In this document: piece after piece, positions 10,070 to 20,352 of the stretch
Position numbering within the stretch: the first letter of the stretch is position 1
Layout of the letters: each line of letters opens with the position of its first letter
From: Glycine soja
Lineage: Eukaryota > Streptophyta > Magnoliopsida > Fabales > Fabaceae
Assembly (NCBI RefSeq): GCF_004193775.1
Contig: NC_041021.1
Location: forward strand, 2,366,001 to 2,430,000
DNA: 64,000 nucleotides
Reading direction: 5' to 3'
The notes under the pieces: model-generated
What the model was told of the DNA's origin: nothing
What the model saw: only the letters and a program-made list of their open reading frames with translations
Database searches by the model: none
Program-made: the position numbers and the translations under genes

Positions 10070-12119
10070 ATGGCCAGAACACGAGGTTTAGGTCGTGCCA
10101 TAGGTAGATTTGTAGGCAGAGATAGAGCTGCTGGCGAGGATGCTGGCGATGTTCCCGAGAGGCGTAGGCCTACTGCCTCAGCCCGTAGGCTACGCGTTCA
10201 TCAGATGACTACGGAGGGACGTGATATGGCTGAGGACGTCGCTGACATGACTGATGATGTCCCTGAGCAGCCTACGGAGGCACCTGAGATGCGTGCGGAC
10301 GCACAGGGTGCTGATAGTGGTGAGGGGTCAGATGGTAATGATGCTGCAGAGGGATTCCCTGGTGGTCCACGTGACCCGTCAGTGCTCACATCATTTGCCG
10401 AGCATGTTGCACATGCCGTGTGGAGTGGACAGGTATTTTAATTTGTTAATTATTTGTCATTGTTTATTTATTTGTTTATGATTAATTTTTTTTTAATAAT
10501 TGTATAATTTGTACTTCAAATCAGGAACGTCCTGATTTGAAGTTAGTGTCACATGGGAGGAAGCTGACACTGATTGGGAGGCCAGTGCCTGAGATTGAAG
10601 GCCTGGTGGCTGCCACAGGATTAAGTCCACTGATAGATTGTTCAGTTATTACTGGCGATCCTGGACTTATATCCGCATTTGTGGAGAGGTGGCACAGTGA
10701 GACTAGCACCTTCCACCTTCCAGTAGGAGAGCTGACGATCACATTGGATGATGTGTCGTCCATTCTACATTTGCCCATCACTGGCGCCTTGCACAGTTTC
10801 CACGCTCTTTCTACGGAGGAGGCCAGATTCTTGCTCACAGAGTTGCTGGAAGTGTCTGCGGAGGAGGCCAGAGCCGAGACAGCGCTCACACGTGGAGCAT
10901 ATGTACGATTAGGATGGGTTCGTGACATTTATGAGACCAGATGTCAGGCCCGGCGGTGGATTGTCGCAGCTCGCGCTTATTTGCTGCACCTTGTCGGTTG
11001 CACTCTTTTTGCTAATAAGAGTGCAACATACGTGCATGTGGTCCACCTTGACGCTTTCCGGGACCTCGCTCATAGTGGTGGTTACGCTTGGGGGGTTGCC
11101 GCGCTGGTTCATATGTACGACCAGTTAGATGAGGCTTGTAGGACCACCACCCGACAGCTTGCGGGGTACTTGACGCTATTTCAGGTAAATTTTGTGTTTA
11201 TTAATATGTTAGGTTCGATTATGATTTAAACATGTTTTTATGTTATGTTAACCTCAATTATTGTGTAGTGCTGGATCTATGAGCACTTCCCTAGTGTGCA
11301 TCAGTGCGTGACTGACGACACATACCAGGAGACGTCCCCACGTGCTTCCCGGTGGTTGACGTCGAAGGCGCACATGAAGGGCATCACAGGAGCACCCTAC
11401 AGGGCACGTTGTGATGGTTTGACCGTCACAGATGTGTCCTGGTTGCCGTACACGGAGCATCGGGGTGTTAGGGCGTTTCAGGAGATTTCATCGTTCCAGG
11501 GTCAGCTCAGATGGGGTCCTATGATCGTCGCAGTTCGACCGGAGAGGGTGGTACGCCAGTTCGGTTACATCCAGAGCATCCCTCCGCCGCCTGTTAGTGC
11601 ACGATTGTCACAGGAGCAGATAGATGACAGGTGGATGGAGTTTGCGGATCACTTACTACCTGCGGGTCAGCCTTGTTTAGTGCCTGGGCAGGTATCTGCG
11701 GATTACATTGAGTGGTTTTTCCGCATATCTCACCCTTTCATGACACCGACCCAGGCAGCTGACCAGCAGAGGGATGCACCAGCTGCAGACCCTGAGGACT
11801 ACATACAGCCGCCCAGCCCCCAGGTTCCAGTGGCATTTGACCCCCCTCCATATGTGGTAAGATTATTTGCGCGTTTAATGTTTTATGAGTTGTTGTTTAT
11901 TTTGAATTTCATAATAAATGTTTTTACTGACTTTGACAGGATGATTACGAGGGATATGAGGCGATTGCACAGAGGTTGGAGCGTGTGCTCAACCTTAGGA
12001 TAGTCACTGCAGGCACAGAGTTATATGACATTATGCAGGACTGCCTGACGATCGCGAGAGGGGGACCCAGTGCTGATGGGACGGTCAGGGCTCGTCAGAG
12101 ACGCCGCACGGACCATTGA
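10070..12119 (+). CDS. Plant mobile domain (PMD, MAIN-like) protein carried by the MULE, four exons
   Basis: Exons 10070-10432, 10525-11184, 11269-11856 and 11940-12119 have GT/AG borders and all-phase-0 junctions, giving 596 residues with no stop. Residues 1-121 are a low-complexity Arg/Asp/Glu-rich region with many ADMTDD-like acidic runs. The PMD core follows (about 122-480): RPVPEIEGLVAATGLSPLI, FHLPVGELTITLDDVSSIL (the typical GE.T.TLDDV motif), and RRWIVAARAYLLHLVGCTLF. A proline-rich stretch and an RQRRR tail end the protein. PMD proteins (MAIN/MAIL in Arabidopsis, often annotated protein phosphatase 7 long form homologue) act in silencing and genome stability. Related copies are known inside transposons. 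Its job here, perhaps host-silencing interference, is inference. Confidence 0.88.
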
Positions 12120-12399
12120 TCATTGTATTTATATTGTTGTGTTGTAGTTGACATGAATATTTGTAATTATTACAGTTTTTGTTTAATATAGTTGGCGTGT
12201 TTTGCACAGTTTATTATTTTATAATATAGTTTGTTATTCCGATTGTTTGTGGTCCTTAAGCAAAGTTTACGGTTGTTTTAAATTTATTTTTAAAAAAAGG
12301 GAACCTAGAATCATGAGTTTTGTTTGTAAGAATTACATAAAAAATAAAAGTTTTTAAAATAATTAATAAATCAGGAAATAGTCCCGTTCCCCAGTTCTC
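12120..12399. other. 3' flank of the PMD gene
   Basis: T-rich region that probably holds the PMD polyadenylation site. Nothing else seen. Confidence 0.4.
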
Positions 12400-12925
12400 A
12401 TGTTTGGACGTCAAAGAATCCAAAAAAAATAGTCCTGTTCCCCAGTTCCGTCAACTAACACGTCAAAACAAAGCCTCAAAATCGAAAAAAATAGGAAATG
12501 AACCCTTTTTCCATGTTCAAGTACCCATGTTTGGGATTTTTTTGCGTGGGTGTGCCTGTGCCCTGAGACAATGGAGGGCGGCCATTTCTCATGTTTGGAC
12601 GTCAAAGAATCCAAAAAAAATAGTCCTGTTCCCCAGTTCCGTCAACTAACACGTCAAAACAAAGCCTCAAAATCGAAAAAAATAGGAAATGAACCCTTTT
12701 TCCATGTTCAAGTACCCATGTTTGGAATTTTTTTGCGTGGGTGTGCCTGTGCCCTGAGACAATGGAGGGCGGCCATTTCTCATGTTTGGACGTCAAAGAA
12801 TCCAAAAAAAATAGTCCTGTTCCCCAGTTCCGTCAACTAACACGTCAAAACAAAGCCTCAAAATCGAAAAAAATAGGAAATGAACCCTTTTTCCATGTTC
12901 AAGTACCCATGTTTGGGATTTTTTT
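12400..12925 (+). repeat. 191-bp tandem repeat, about 2.8 copies
   Basis: Copies starting near 12400, 12591 and 12782 are almost identical; the third stops before the TGCGTGGGTGTGCC part. Each unit holds TTTGGACGTCAAAGAATCC and GAGACAATGGAGGGCGG. The open frames spanning it are repeat artefacts. The near-identity indicates recent expansion. It lies between the two convergent MULE genes. Confidence 0.92.
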
Positions 12926-13585
12926 TTCCAAATGCACAGAAGCTCCACGATCACAATCTTCAAAACCTATTCATTAAAGAAGCAAGAGAGTTCATTAAAG
13001 TTCAAACTTGGAATATTCTTATTCCCCTTGATAATTAATTAAGTTCGGGAAATGTTCCTATCAATTATCAATTCGTAGTCACTTTCTACAAATTTGATTG
13101 GGAAAGAGCGATAACTAGGCATGCTAATTAATCTTCTATGGCTATAGTATATTGATCAACCTCAGATAAATACAGTAATCTTCATAAGACTGGACCTCCT
13201 CCTGACCATGCATGCATGGTTACCGCACGAGAGAATAAAAAAGAAGGGAGTTAATTTTGTTTAATCCAATGGCTGAGATTGAGCACAACCACCTTGGATA
13301 TATCCTAATCCTAGTAATTAAATTGATCTTGTAACTCTCACAAGCATACTCATCGTCACCATTAAAACGCATAGAAGGCGGCGCGCACATTCTCCAAACA
13401 ATTAATAGCCACCTTTAGTTACAAATGATTCACTCTCATCATATCGTATATTCATATATGTTGCCAACACTTCCTTTCATATTCCCACGTTCTACTACTG
13501 TTTCATCAAGGAAAGGACTTACTCCAATCCTTCTTCACTACTACTTCAGCATCGTTATACATATCTTCCTGTGTGAAGCATAATC
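12926..13585 (+). other. Promoter-like sequence upstream of the captured exon
   Basis: Unique sequence distinct from the surrounding satellite, likely acquired with the exon at 13586. It contains a TATATG-type AT stretch near 13445-13460 and CT-rich sequence before the ATG. No other exon recognised. Confidence 0.35.
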
Positions 13586-13671
13586 ATGGAGTCTCAGTCA
13601 CTCATGGGTTGGAGCTCTTTCTACGAAATAGATGAAAAACCATTTCCATTTACGTGCCAATTTTCTTACAG
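13586..13671 (+). pseudogene. Candidate captured first exon of an unidentified host gene
   Basis: An ATG in good context opens 28 codons (MESQSLMGWSSFYEIDE, then KPFPFTCQFSY) ending at a clean CAG/GTAAAC donor. No following exon is visible before the transposase gene. It looks like the start of a host gene carried by the MULE with its promoter (a Pack-MULE-type capture). I do not recognise the protein. Confidence 0.4.
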
Positions 13672-14109
13672 GTAAACCATGAAACTTCTGTTGTACTATC
13701 TTACCATGATGAAATGTTTGATGTGAAAAAGCTATGTGTGGGGAGGTGGCGGGCGTGGCCTTGGGCAGCTCAAGATATTGTATACAATACGAAAATTATA
13801 ACAATTATACTCCTTAATTTCACATGAGATATACAGTTTTAATTAATGATAATAAAAAAAGATAATCTAACTTCATGTCCCAATTCGATATTGTATACAA
13901 TGTGTTGTCACGCTCAAACTGTAACACGCATGCATGTCATTATTTTTTGTCAATTATGACAATGATGTATGTTGTACGCGTAAATGATTTTTGTTGGACC
14001 AACAATTTCCTTGCTTAACCAAACGAGTAGTTGATAATATTAATTGGTTAGTGACGGGTTACAACGAATTATATCGCATAATGAATACAAATAAATAAAC
14101 AATGAATGT
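13672..14109. other. Non-coding MULE interior downstream of the captured exon
   Basis: Probably captured intron sequence followed by the 3' end of the transposase transcript on the minus strand. No coding similarity seen. Confidence 0.4.
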
Positions 14110-17089
14110 TTAGTCTTCATTTAGGTCTACATAGTGTGTTTTGAATGACATCAAGCTTGTGTATTCCTGCATTCTACTAATATATGGAATTGCCCATTGC
14201 TTTGCCTGAGAATAACAATTGGTTGACCACAACAGCGCTGGGGGCGGCAACGGACAATGGTCTTTCAAATAAACCTGTTGTACATGAACAAACATTATAT
14301 CATGCGCTGACCGTGCCAAACGAACAAGCGAAGTCATTGCATAATTGTTACACTAACTATATTCAATGTACCTGAACAAAATGATTTCCAAACACGTGAC
14401 CGACACATATGATGCGGTGGCCAGAAGAGTCAGGTGGTGGTTGACTTCTAAGAGGGAAAAATGTCATGCTTTGTTGTTGGGACAACGATACAAGGATTAC
14501 GTTATACCGTGAAGCAATCACATATCCCATGTCTGTTATATCCATCCACTTGTCCACACTAACCTGAATGAACCAAACATACACATGTAAGTTATTTAAA
14601 CATTGTTATTAAAAAAAATTAACCTAAAAACATACCTTTGAAAATCCATCAACAAGTAGGGACAACTTTAATTGTTCAAATCTCTCTGTGCCACCGAAGA
14701 GGTTCATGTACTCATGCGACCACCTGCCAAGTTCTTTAAGCAATTCATTACGCACTAACGGCCACGAATCTTCCCCCATACCTAATAAAGCGCCAATGGA
14801 CCGATATCCACAGTTACCGTCCGCTTTCACATCCACAACGTCACGAATGAAACCTTGAAAGAATGACGCAAATTGATCCAACATCGGGATGATCCTTGTT
14901 GGCTGACGCGGTTGAGAACATGATGCACTTCGTTTCACTGGAGAGTTGCTGCTTTGAACAGAATGAAAAGCATCAACATACTCCCAGTAAGACGGATCAC
15001 GCTTTGTGGATGTTTGACTTCTTTTCATCGGTTTCTTCGGTGCACCTTTAGTGTTCACCTTTGATGGAGGAGGGCACATAGAGTTATGATCAGGGTATGC
15101 GATTTCTCGAAGTTTACTCTTCAGATTTACTTTGCCAGCCACATCAAGTTCATCAAACCTTTTAGATATGACCTCTATTTCTTCCTTGATGGTGACTTCC
15201 GTCTCACATAACCCTTGGTCTGAAAAGCAAAGTCTCCTCCAAAAAAGATGGACTGACTCCAATGGGATGCTGCTAGCAGTATACCTAGAAAGCTCACATG
15301 CACAAGGAAGCCCGTGCGTGCTTCTCATCACACAACCACAAGAAGAGAGATTGTTGCCGAGATAACGTAGACGGTCAATCTCAGAAGCAATCTGATTTAA
15401 AGCATCCCTCGAAACCATCCCAAGAAGTCTCTTATATAAGGTTTTTTTATATACATGGCCAACCACATGCGTACTGGTTTCAAAGGATGCTTTAATTTCG
15501 ACGTGTTGCAGCGTGATCATGTTGTTCATGGCATCCCAAACACTACATAGGTCTCCAACGCTATTTTGTAGTACTCTTTTGAGAGCCCAATGAGCTGATT
15601 CAACCCTACATTTAAAATACACAACAAACATGAAAATATACAACAATTAAATACCATTTAATATTAATCGTTACTAACAAATAAAATCAGTTGTTAATAC
15701 CTGTTTGTTGTTGTGTTGCCTAGGTGCATGACCTTATTCGTCCATGCTGTAATAAATTTTTCCTTGTGGGGGATAATCCATGTGTCGTTAACATAGTCAA
15801 CGAACATCGGCCAAGGCGAACAAGCAACTTGAAACTTCTGATATGACTCATGAAACTCGTATTCGGACGGACAATCAACCAAAGTACCCCAGTTATCCAT
15901 TACATAGTCCCACGCATTTTTTTCCCCGATTAAAGATTTGCACTTCGCCTTCACATTCTTATCGATATGAAACCTGCACAACAAATTAGTAGACTCGGGA
16001 AACACAGTTTTCACTGCATTCATCAGTGCTAGGTCTCTGTCAGTGACAATAACAAGAGGGAGGCGATCGTGTCTTAAAAATAGGCCTCGAAATCGTTCCA
16101 AAGCCCATACAATATTATTAACACGCTCAGCCTCCAGATATGCAAACCCAGCAGAGAATGTCATCGCCGTTGGTGTCACTCCAACAAAGTCAAGTAGTGG
16201 GAGTCTGTACCTGTTTGTTTTGTAGGTACTGTCTATAAAAAACACTAGATGACATGCATTGCATAACTTTACTGCATCTGGGTGACACCAAAACAGATCA
16301 CGCACCACAACTTCATCCTTCAATCTATGCCAATGAATGTATTGATCACGTTCGAGAAGCTTCATCAGATGCTGCATTTCGGTATCAGCTCCTCTTATTG
16401 AAGAACGATATGCACTTCTTGCATTGTAAATTTGCTTTATCGTGGTGTAACTGTCGGCATTGTGTTCCTTCAACGTTAGCAAGATGTTTTTCGGTTTCAC
16501 CATCGACTTTGTCATATCAGCAATAATTTTCTTTTCTTCCTTAGTCAATCGCCCGGCGTATGGATGTCCAACTAAGGACTTCGCCAATTCATGATTATGA
16601 ATCCCACAGATCAACTTCACCATCCAACCTTCCCCTCCACGCACTGGTTTCCCACGAAGCCTGAAGGGACAACCACATTTCCTACTCCCGGTGTCTTTTC
16701 TAACGAATTCTTTATTTCTACACTTGTACGTACCACTCCTTTCACACCCAATTAACACAAATGAACTTCTTCCTCTGCTACCGGTCTCTGTGTCAGATCT
16801 CATAATCACTGCAACAAATCCATTTTCATGGGCAACTGTTCGAGCCCATTGCAAAACATCATCTCGAGTAGCGAATACCTACAACGCAACCCTAACACAT
16901 TAATTTTCGTACAAACCATCAATTCAACCAATGACTCAAACTATCTATGATTACCTGAGATGTATTAAAAGCATTTGAACAATCGACATGTGGTTCATTC
17001 ACTCCACATTCTTCTTGATTATCATAATCATAATCCATATGAACTTCTTGTGACATCGCAAAGTCATACCTCCATTGATCTTCGTCCAT
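14110..17089 (-). CDS. MULE transposase fused to an OTU-type cysteine protease domain, five exons
   Basis: Minus-strand exons 17089-16955, 16878-15701, 15605-14636, 14563-14372 and 14274-14110 have GT/AG borders and keep frame, giving 879 residues without a stop. Domains in order: FAR1/WRKY-GCM1-like zinc-binding region (about 46-141; C90, C98, C113, C115, HNH at 139-141); MULE DDE domain with FIDSTYKTN (D261), VTDRDLALMNA (D325), CRFH (C346, H349) and a Glu near 384-389; a SWIM-type motif CGC...HGLPCACEL near 527-540; a basic Ser/Lys/Pro linker (about 615-670); then an OTU domain with ADGNCGYRSI (D700, C703) and GNHFVQV (H822). The catalytic Asp, Cys and His expected of a deubiquitinase-like protease are all present. 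The start chosen is MDEDQW; an upstream in-frame ATG at 17143 is possible. Function: transposition in the nucleus; the OTU role is unknown. Confidence 0.9.
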
Positions 17090-17143
17090 CTTAAGGACAT
17101 ATGCATCATACACAAGTACATTCAAATTATCATATAACCACAT

Positions 17144-17407
17144 CCAAAAATTTACTACACCTTAAATAACAAACATATTAATAGGACATATGCATCATAC
17201 ACGACTATATTAAAATTATCACTATATTCTAAATTTATAACTACATTATTTACTTAAACTAAACTTATCACTATAATAAACAACTAATAAAACATTTTTG
17301 TACCATTATACATTTAAGTTACCTAAATCATTTAATATTATACCATTATACCTAATTAAATTATCCACAACATATATAAAACAGAAATACAAAAAATTAT
17401 AAAACAG

Positions 17408-17471
<64 letters not shown>

Positions 17472-17629
17472 TTATAAAACAAAAAAATTATTAAATGAAT
17501 TTTATTGTTATAAATTTTAATGTCCACAATATATACCATTATACCTAATTAAACAAATAATCCATTATTAAACAAATATATATATATATAAATTATAAAA
17601 CATAAATAAAAAAAAATCTAATAATTTAA
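17144..17629. other. AT-rich 5' flank of the transposase gene
   Basis: Likely transposase promoter and leader on the minus strand; extremely AT-rich, including the (TA)n tract. No exon seen. Confidence 0.4.
17411..17469. repeat. (TA)n microsatellite
   Basis: About 59 bp of uninterrupted alternating T and A, between the transposase gene and the right palindrome array. Confidence 0.97.
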
Positions 17630-18055
17630 CACTTCCGGAAGACCTTCTTCCGGAAGTTACTGAGGCCGATTCCGGAAGAAGTGGTTCCGGAAGTGTCTTC
17701 CGGAAGCACTTCTTCCGGAATGGGCCTCAGTGACTTCCGGAAGACCTTCTTCCGGAAGTTACTGCGGCCTATTCCGGAAGAAGTGGTTCCGGAAGTGTCT
17801 TCCGGAAGCACTTCTTCCGGAATGGGCCTCAGTACTTCCGGAAGACCTTCTTCCGGAAGTTACTGAGGCCCATTCCGGAAGAAGTGCTTCCGGAAGACAC
17901 TTCCGGAACCACTTCTTCCGGAATAGGCCGCAGTAACTTCCGGAAGAAGGTCTTCCGGAAGTCACTGAGGCCCATTCCGGAAGAAGTGCTTCCGGAATAG
18001 GCCGCAGAAACTTCCGGAAGACGGTCTTCCGGATGTGTTTTCCGGCAACACTTCA
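17630..18055. repeat. CTTCCGGAAG palindrome array, right inner
   Basis: Repeats of TTCCGGAAG with spacers such as ACTGAGGCC, ACTGCGGCC and TGGGCCTCAGT, which are inverse partners of one another. The whole block is itself a set of larger inverted repeats centred near 17860-17880. Unit order differs from the left array. Confidence 0.9.
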
Positions 18056-18462
18056 TCCGAAAAAAATTTCTTCCGCATACACATTTTTTTTACTACTTTT
18101 CTTCCGGAAAAGAAAAAAAATACCCATAAAAGCGTACCTCCGACAAAATAGGAAGAACAGCCACTAACAAAACTTCAAATACCGAACACGGGACCACCGA
18201 ATCTCTAAATACTTCACGGGACCACCACCAAAATAGCGAAAGCGCAACCGGAACAACACCAAAATAGCGAAAGCGCAACCGGAAGAAACAAAGCAACCGG
18301 AAGAAACAAAGCAGAAGAAAGCGAAAGCAGTAAAAAGAACCGAAGAAAACGAAAGCGCAGTAGAAAGAAGACTTTACGCGTTAATTTAAAGAAAATTACA
18401 CAAGGGCAAAATCGTCATTACATACGCATTAAATATTATTTAATTTTTTTTTTTAAAAAGTT
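18056..18462. other. Subterminal MULE sequence between two palindrome arrays
   Basis: Contains short AGCGAAAGCGCAACCGGAA-type repeats (18230-18300) and GAAGAAA-rich runs. This may be the promoter or leader region for a transcript reading inward. No coding similarity. Confidence 0.4.
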
Positions 18463-18712
18463 CAGTTCCGGAAGAACGTTCTTCCGGAAACTTCCGGAAG
18501 AATGTTCTTCCGGAAAGTTTCCGGAAGAATGTTCTTCCGGAAACTTCCGGAAGAACCTTCTTCCGGAAACTTCCGGATGACGATCTTCCGGACGAAGTTC
18601 GTGAGTACTTCCGGAATTCCCAAATTCTTTTTCCGGAAGAAGTATTTCCGTAAACTTTTCGGAACAAGCTTTTCCGGAAGGTTTCCGGAAATACTTCTTC
18701 CGGAAGAAGAAT
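18463..18712. repeat. CTTCCGGAAG palindrome array, right outer
   Basis: Dense GTTCTTCCGGAAACTTCCGG-type repeats immediately inside the right TIR. Same motif and density as the left array at 8930-9220. Confidence 0.9.
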
Positions 18713-18715
18713 TGT

Positions 18716-18788
18716 TGAAGGGCAATTTGGCCACTTCACTGTTTGCTGGGTGCCCCAGCAATAATGCTGGGTGCACGTAGCAACTCCC
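18716..18788 (-). repeat. Right terminal inverted repeat of the MULE
   Basis: Reverse complement starts GGGAGTTGCTACGTGCACCC and runs to the shared TTGCCCTTCA. It pairs with 8522-8595 and is followed directly by the right TSD. Confidence 0.88.
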
Positions 18789-18797
18789 AAGAGAATG
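18789..18797 (+). repeat. Right 9-bp target site duplication of the MULE
   Basis: AAGAGAATG, identical to 8513-8521. Confidence 0.9.
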
Positions 18798-18970
18798 CAG
18801 TTCGGATCACTTGTTGCCTATGGAGAAACAGGACGGGTCAAACTCAAACTATTTTTAAAATGGGGCAGGTTTTTGTTGCAAACCAGTTTGGACACAAAAT
18901 TGGGTCAGGTCAGGTTAGTTACAATCCAGTTCATCCCAACCCGATTTTTTTGCACAGCCCTACAAGGGAG

Positions 18971-19342
18971 CCGTGACTAACAGGGGTTTTTGAGATGGGT
19001 TCTTGAGCTCAAGAATCTTTGTCCCCTAGATCTACTACTATTCTTGTTCAAGAATTCTCCATGCTGGAGGTTGGGTTTCAGGGGAAGAATTCTCAAGAAC
19101 TCCACTTTTGTCAAAAAATATTGTCTTTTAATGTCATTTGAGAGTAAAAAGAGGTTCTATATTTTTTCTATGCAAGTAAAATTCAAAAATCCAAATTGAG
19201 TTCTACCACTAAAGTAAAAATGACAAAAATTCTTGCATCTTATGGGATATCATGGAACCTACAAAACGAGGTCCAAGAACCCAAAATAGATTCTTTCATT
19301 AAAGATGTTCTGACAATAAAGGGATGTGATGGGTGGTGGCAG
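18971..19342 (+). other. Intron 1 end of the split host gene, outside the transposons
   Basis: Unique intronic sequence between the hAT-like right end and exon 2, closing with GGTGGCAG. No other feature seen. Confidence 0.4.
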
Positions 19343-20352
19343 TACGATGATTCAAGGTCTCAAGAGCTGCTGGAGCGGAAGATAAAGAATGCCCCTAAAG
19401 GGCGAGGTAGTGTCAAAATGTCACACGAGAGGAGTGGGAGGAGTATCGAGAAGTCAGGCCCAGGACTCCGTTTGAGTCCACGCTTGCCCACCCTAATTCC
19501 AAAATAAGAATCGGTGAATCGTTGCGTCCGGTAATAACATGCACACCTCACTGTATGCTTTGTTTTCTTTATATGCATGTAGGGATTGTATTAGATGAGA
19601 ACATGATTTCGCTACAGGAACTAATCTTGAATAGACAAGGGTAATAAATATGTTTTCAGTTTTTGTACTTTCCGTTAAACTTGGTTTTAGTCTCCATAGT
19701 TTAACTTAGATCAATTTGGTCCTTGAACTTTACAAAAAGTAGTTGTTTTTGTTCCTCCTCTCAATGAAAACTGTCGTCTGTGATGAGGGACAAAAATTAT
19801 GTTTTTTTTTTTTAAAGTTTAGAAACCAAATTGATTAAAGTTAAAGTACTGGGATTTATACCAATTTTTACTGAAAGCACGTGGACTAAAAACATATTTT
19901 AGTCCATAGACAACCATAAAACTATGGCTAAAATTAACTTCTCTTTAAGTTTTAAGTTTTATTAAATTTGTCTCGTATATATTTGATTTAAGAACACTTA
20001 CAAATTTTTACTCCAATTGTAGAACTCAACTTGCGTTTTTAACATATTTTAGTGAGTTACATTTTGACATAAAAAAAATTGTTCTTGTAATGCTTAAGAA
20101 ACTGTGGTTGTTGTAGTGTACAGTATATAAGCAATTTCTATAACTCATTTAGTTTAATGGTAGTCTCAAGTTGCATAACTTTAATAACCAATAAACAATT
20201 ACATTGGAGTTAGGAACCTGAAAGCATTTAGATTTAAAGGCTGAAGTTTCCTCGTATGCTGTGTACAGGAGGATGTAAAGGATTGGACAACTGATGTTCT
20301 CATGGATGCCCTCCATAGAGTAGAAGAGTATGGTAAACATGGTTTTAAGTAA
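19343..20352 (+). CDS. Exons 2 and 3 of the split small membrane protein gene
   Basis: Exon 2 (19343-19530) starts after GGCAG and ends before GTAATA. Exon 3 (20269-20352) starts after TGTACAG and ends in TAA. The EW-EEYREVRPRTPF part of exon 2 is in a different frame from its YDDSRSQ part because of a single missing base near 19429. The intron between them contains a foldback element. Confidence 0.6.
19639..19905. mobile_element. Foldback/MITE-like element in intron 2 of the split gene
   Basis: The left arm starts near AATATGTTTTCAGTTTTTG and the right arm ends AAAACATATTTTAGTCC. The arms share inverse segments such as ATCAATTTGGTCC / AACCAAATTGAT and CCTCTCAATGAAAACTGTCG next to the centre. 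About 270 bp, no coding potential. TSD not resolved. Confidence 0.5.

Larger units (their letters stand above)
8522..18788. mobile_element. Complete Mutator-like element (MULE) with OTU-fused transposase and PMD gene
   Basis: A 10,267-bp unit bounded by imperfect terminal inverted repeats of about 73 bp (8522-8595 and 18716-18788, both reading GGGA from outside, sharing GTGCACCCAGCA and TTGCCCTTCA) and by a perfect 9-bp duplication, AAGAGAATG. It contains a convergent gene pair: PMD protein on + (10070-12119) and transposase-OTU on - (14110-17089). Both have all introns in phase and no stops. Also present are CTTCCGGAAG palindrome arrays near both ends, a 191-bp tandem repeat and a captured first exon. 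It interrupts the hAT-like element inside intron 1 of the split host gene. The perfect TSD and open reading frames suggest recent insertion and autonomy. Confidence 0.93.
5798..18962. mobile_element. hAT-like element carrying gene fragments, interrupted by a MULE
   Basis: The left end TAGGGCTGTGCAAAAA (5798) is matched in inverse by TTTTTTGCACAGCCCTA ending at 18962. TAGGG-type short TIRs fit hAT elements. The 8-bp flanks (GGAGGGAG / CAAGGGAG) agree at 6 of 8 positions, so the TSD is imperfect. Near both ends there are CTGGTTTGG / CCAGTTTGG-like subterminal repeats. Without the nested MULE the element would be about 2.9 kb. It encodes no transposase that I can see but contains exon pieces of two biosynthetic genes on the minus strand. 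Family assignment is inference. Confidence 0.5.
5222..20352 (+). pseudogene. Small conserved plant membrane protein gene split by a 13.9-kb transposon-filled intron, with a 1-nt deletion in exon 2
   Basis: Three exons on one strand fit a single small protein of about 168 residues: 5222-5455 (78 codons, phase 0, donor GTACGC), 19343-19530 and 20269-20352 (27 codons plus TAA). The N-terminus is basic and charged (RRAL-ELEKKRKT), followed by FIVTVPESLSFLDTAT and one membrane segment ending AKLLMT. Exon 2 continues with YDDSRSQELLERKIKNAP, and exon 3 reads EDVKDWTTDVLMDALHRVE. I recognise this as a conserved uncharacterised plant protein from memory, so the family claim is moderate. Exon 2 is 188 nt where 189 would keep phase 0. 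After KM (about 19428) the frame must shift to continue through REEWEEYREVRPRTPFES. As written, translation ends early at 19505-19507. Either this copy is a pseudogene or the missing base is a sequence error. Confidence 0.65.

Noticed and set aside
12404..12977. Open frames encoding VKESKKNSPVPQF repeats
   Set aside because: Product of the 191-bp satellite; no start context, splice sites or known domain.
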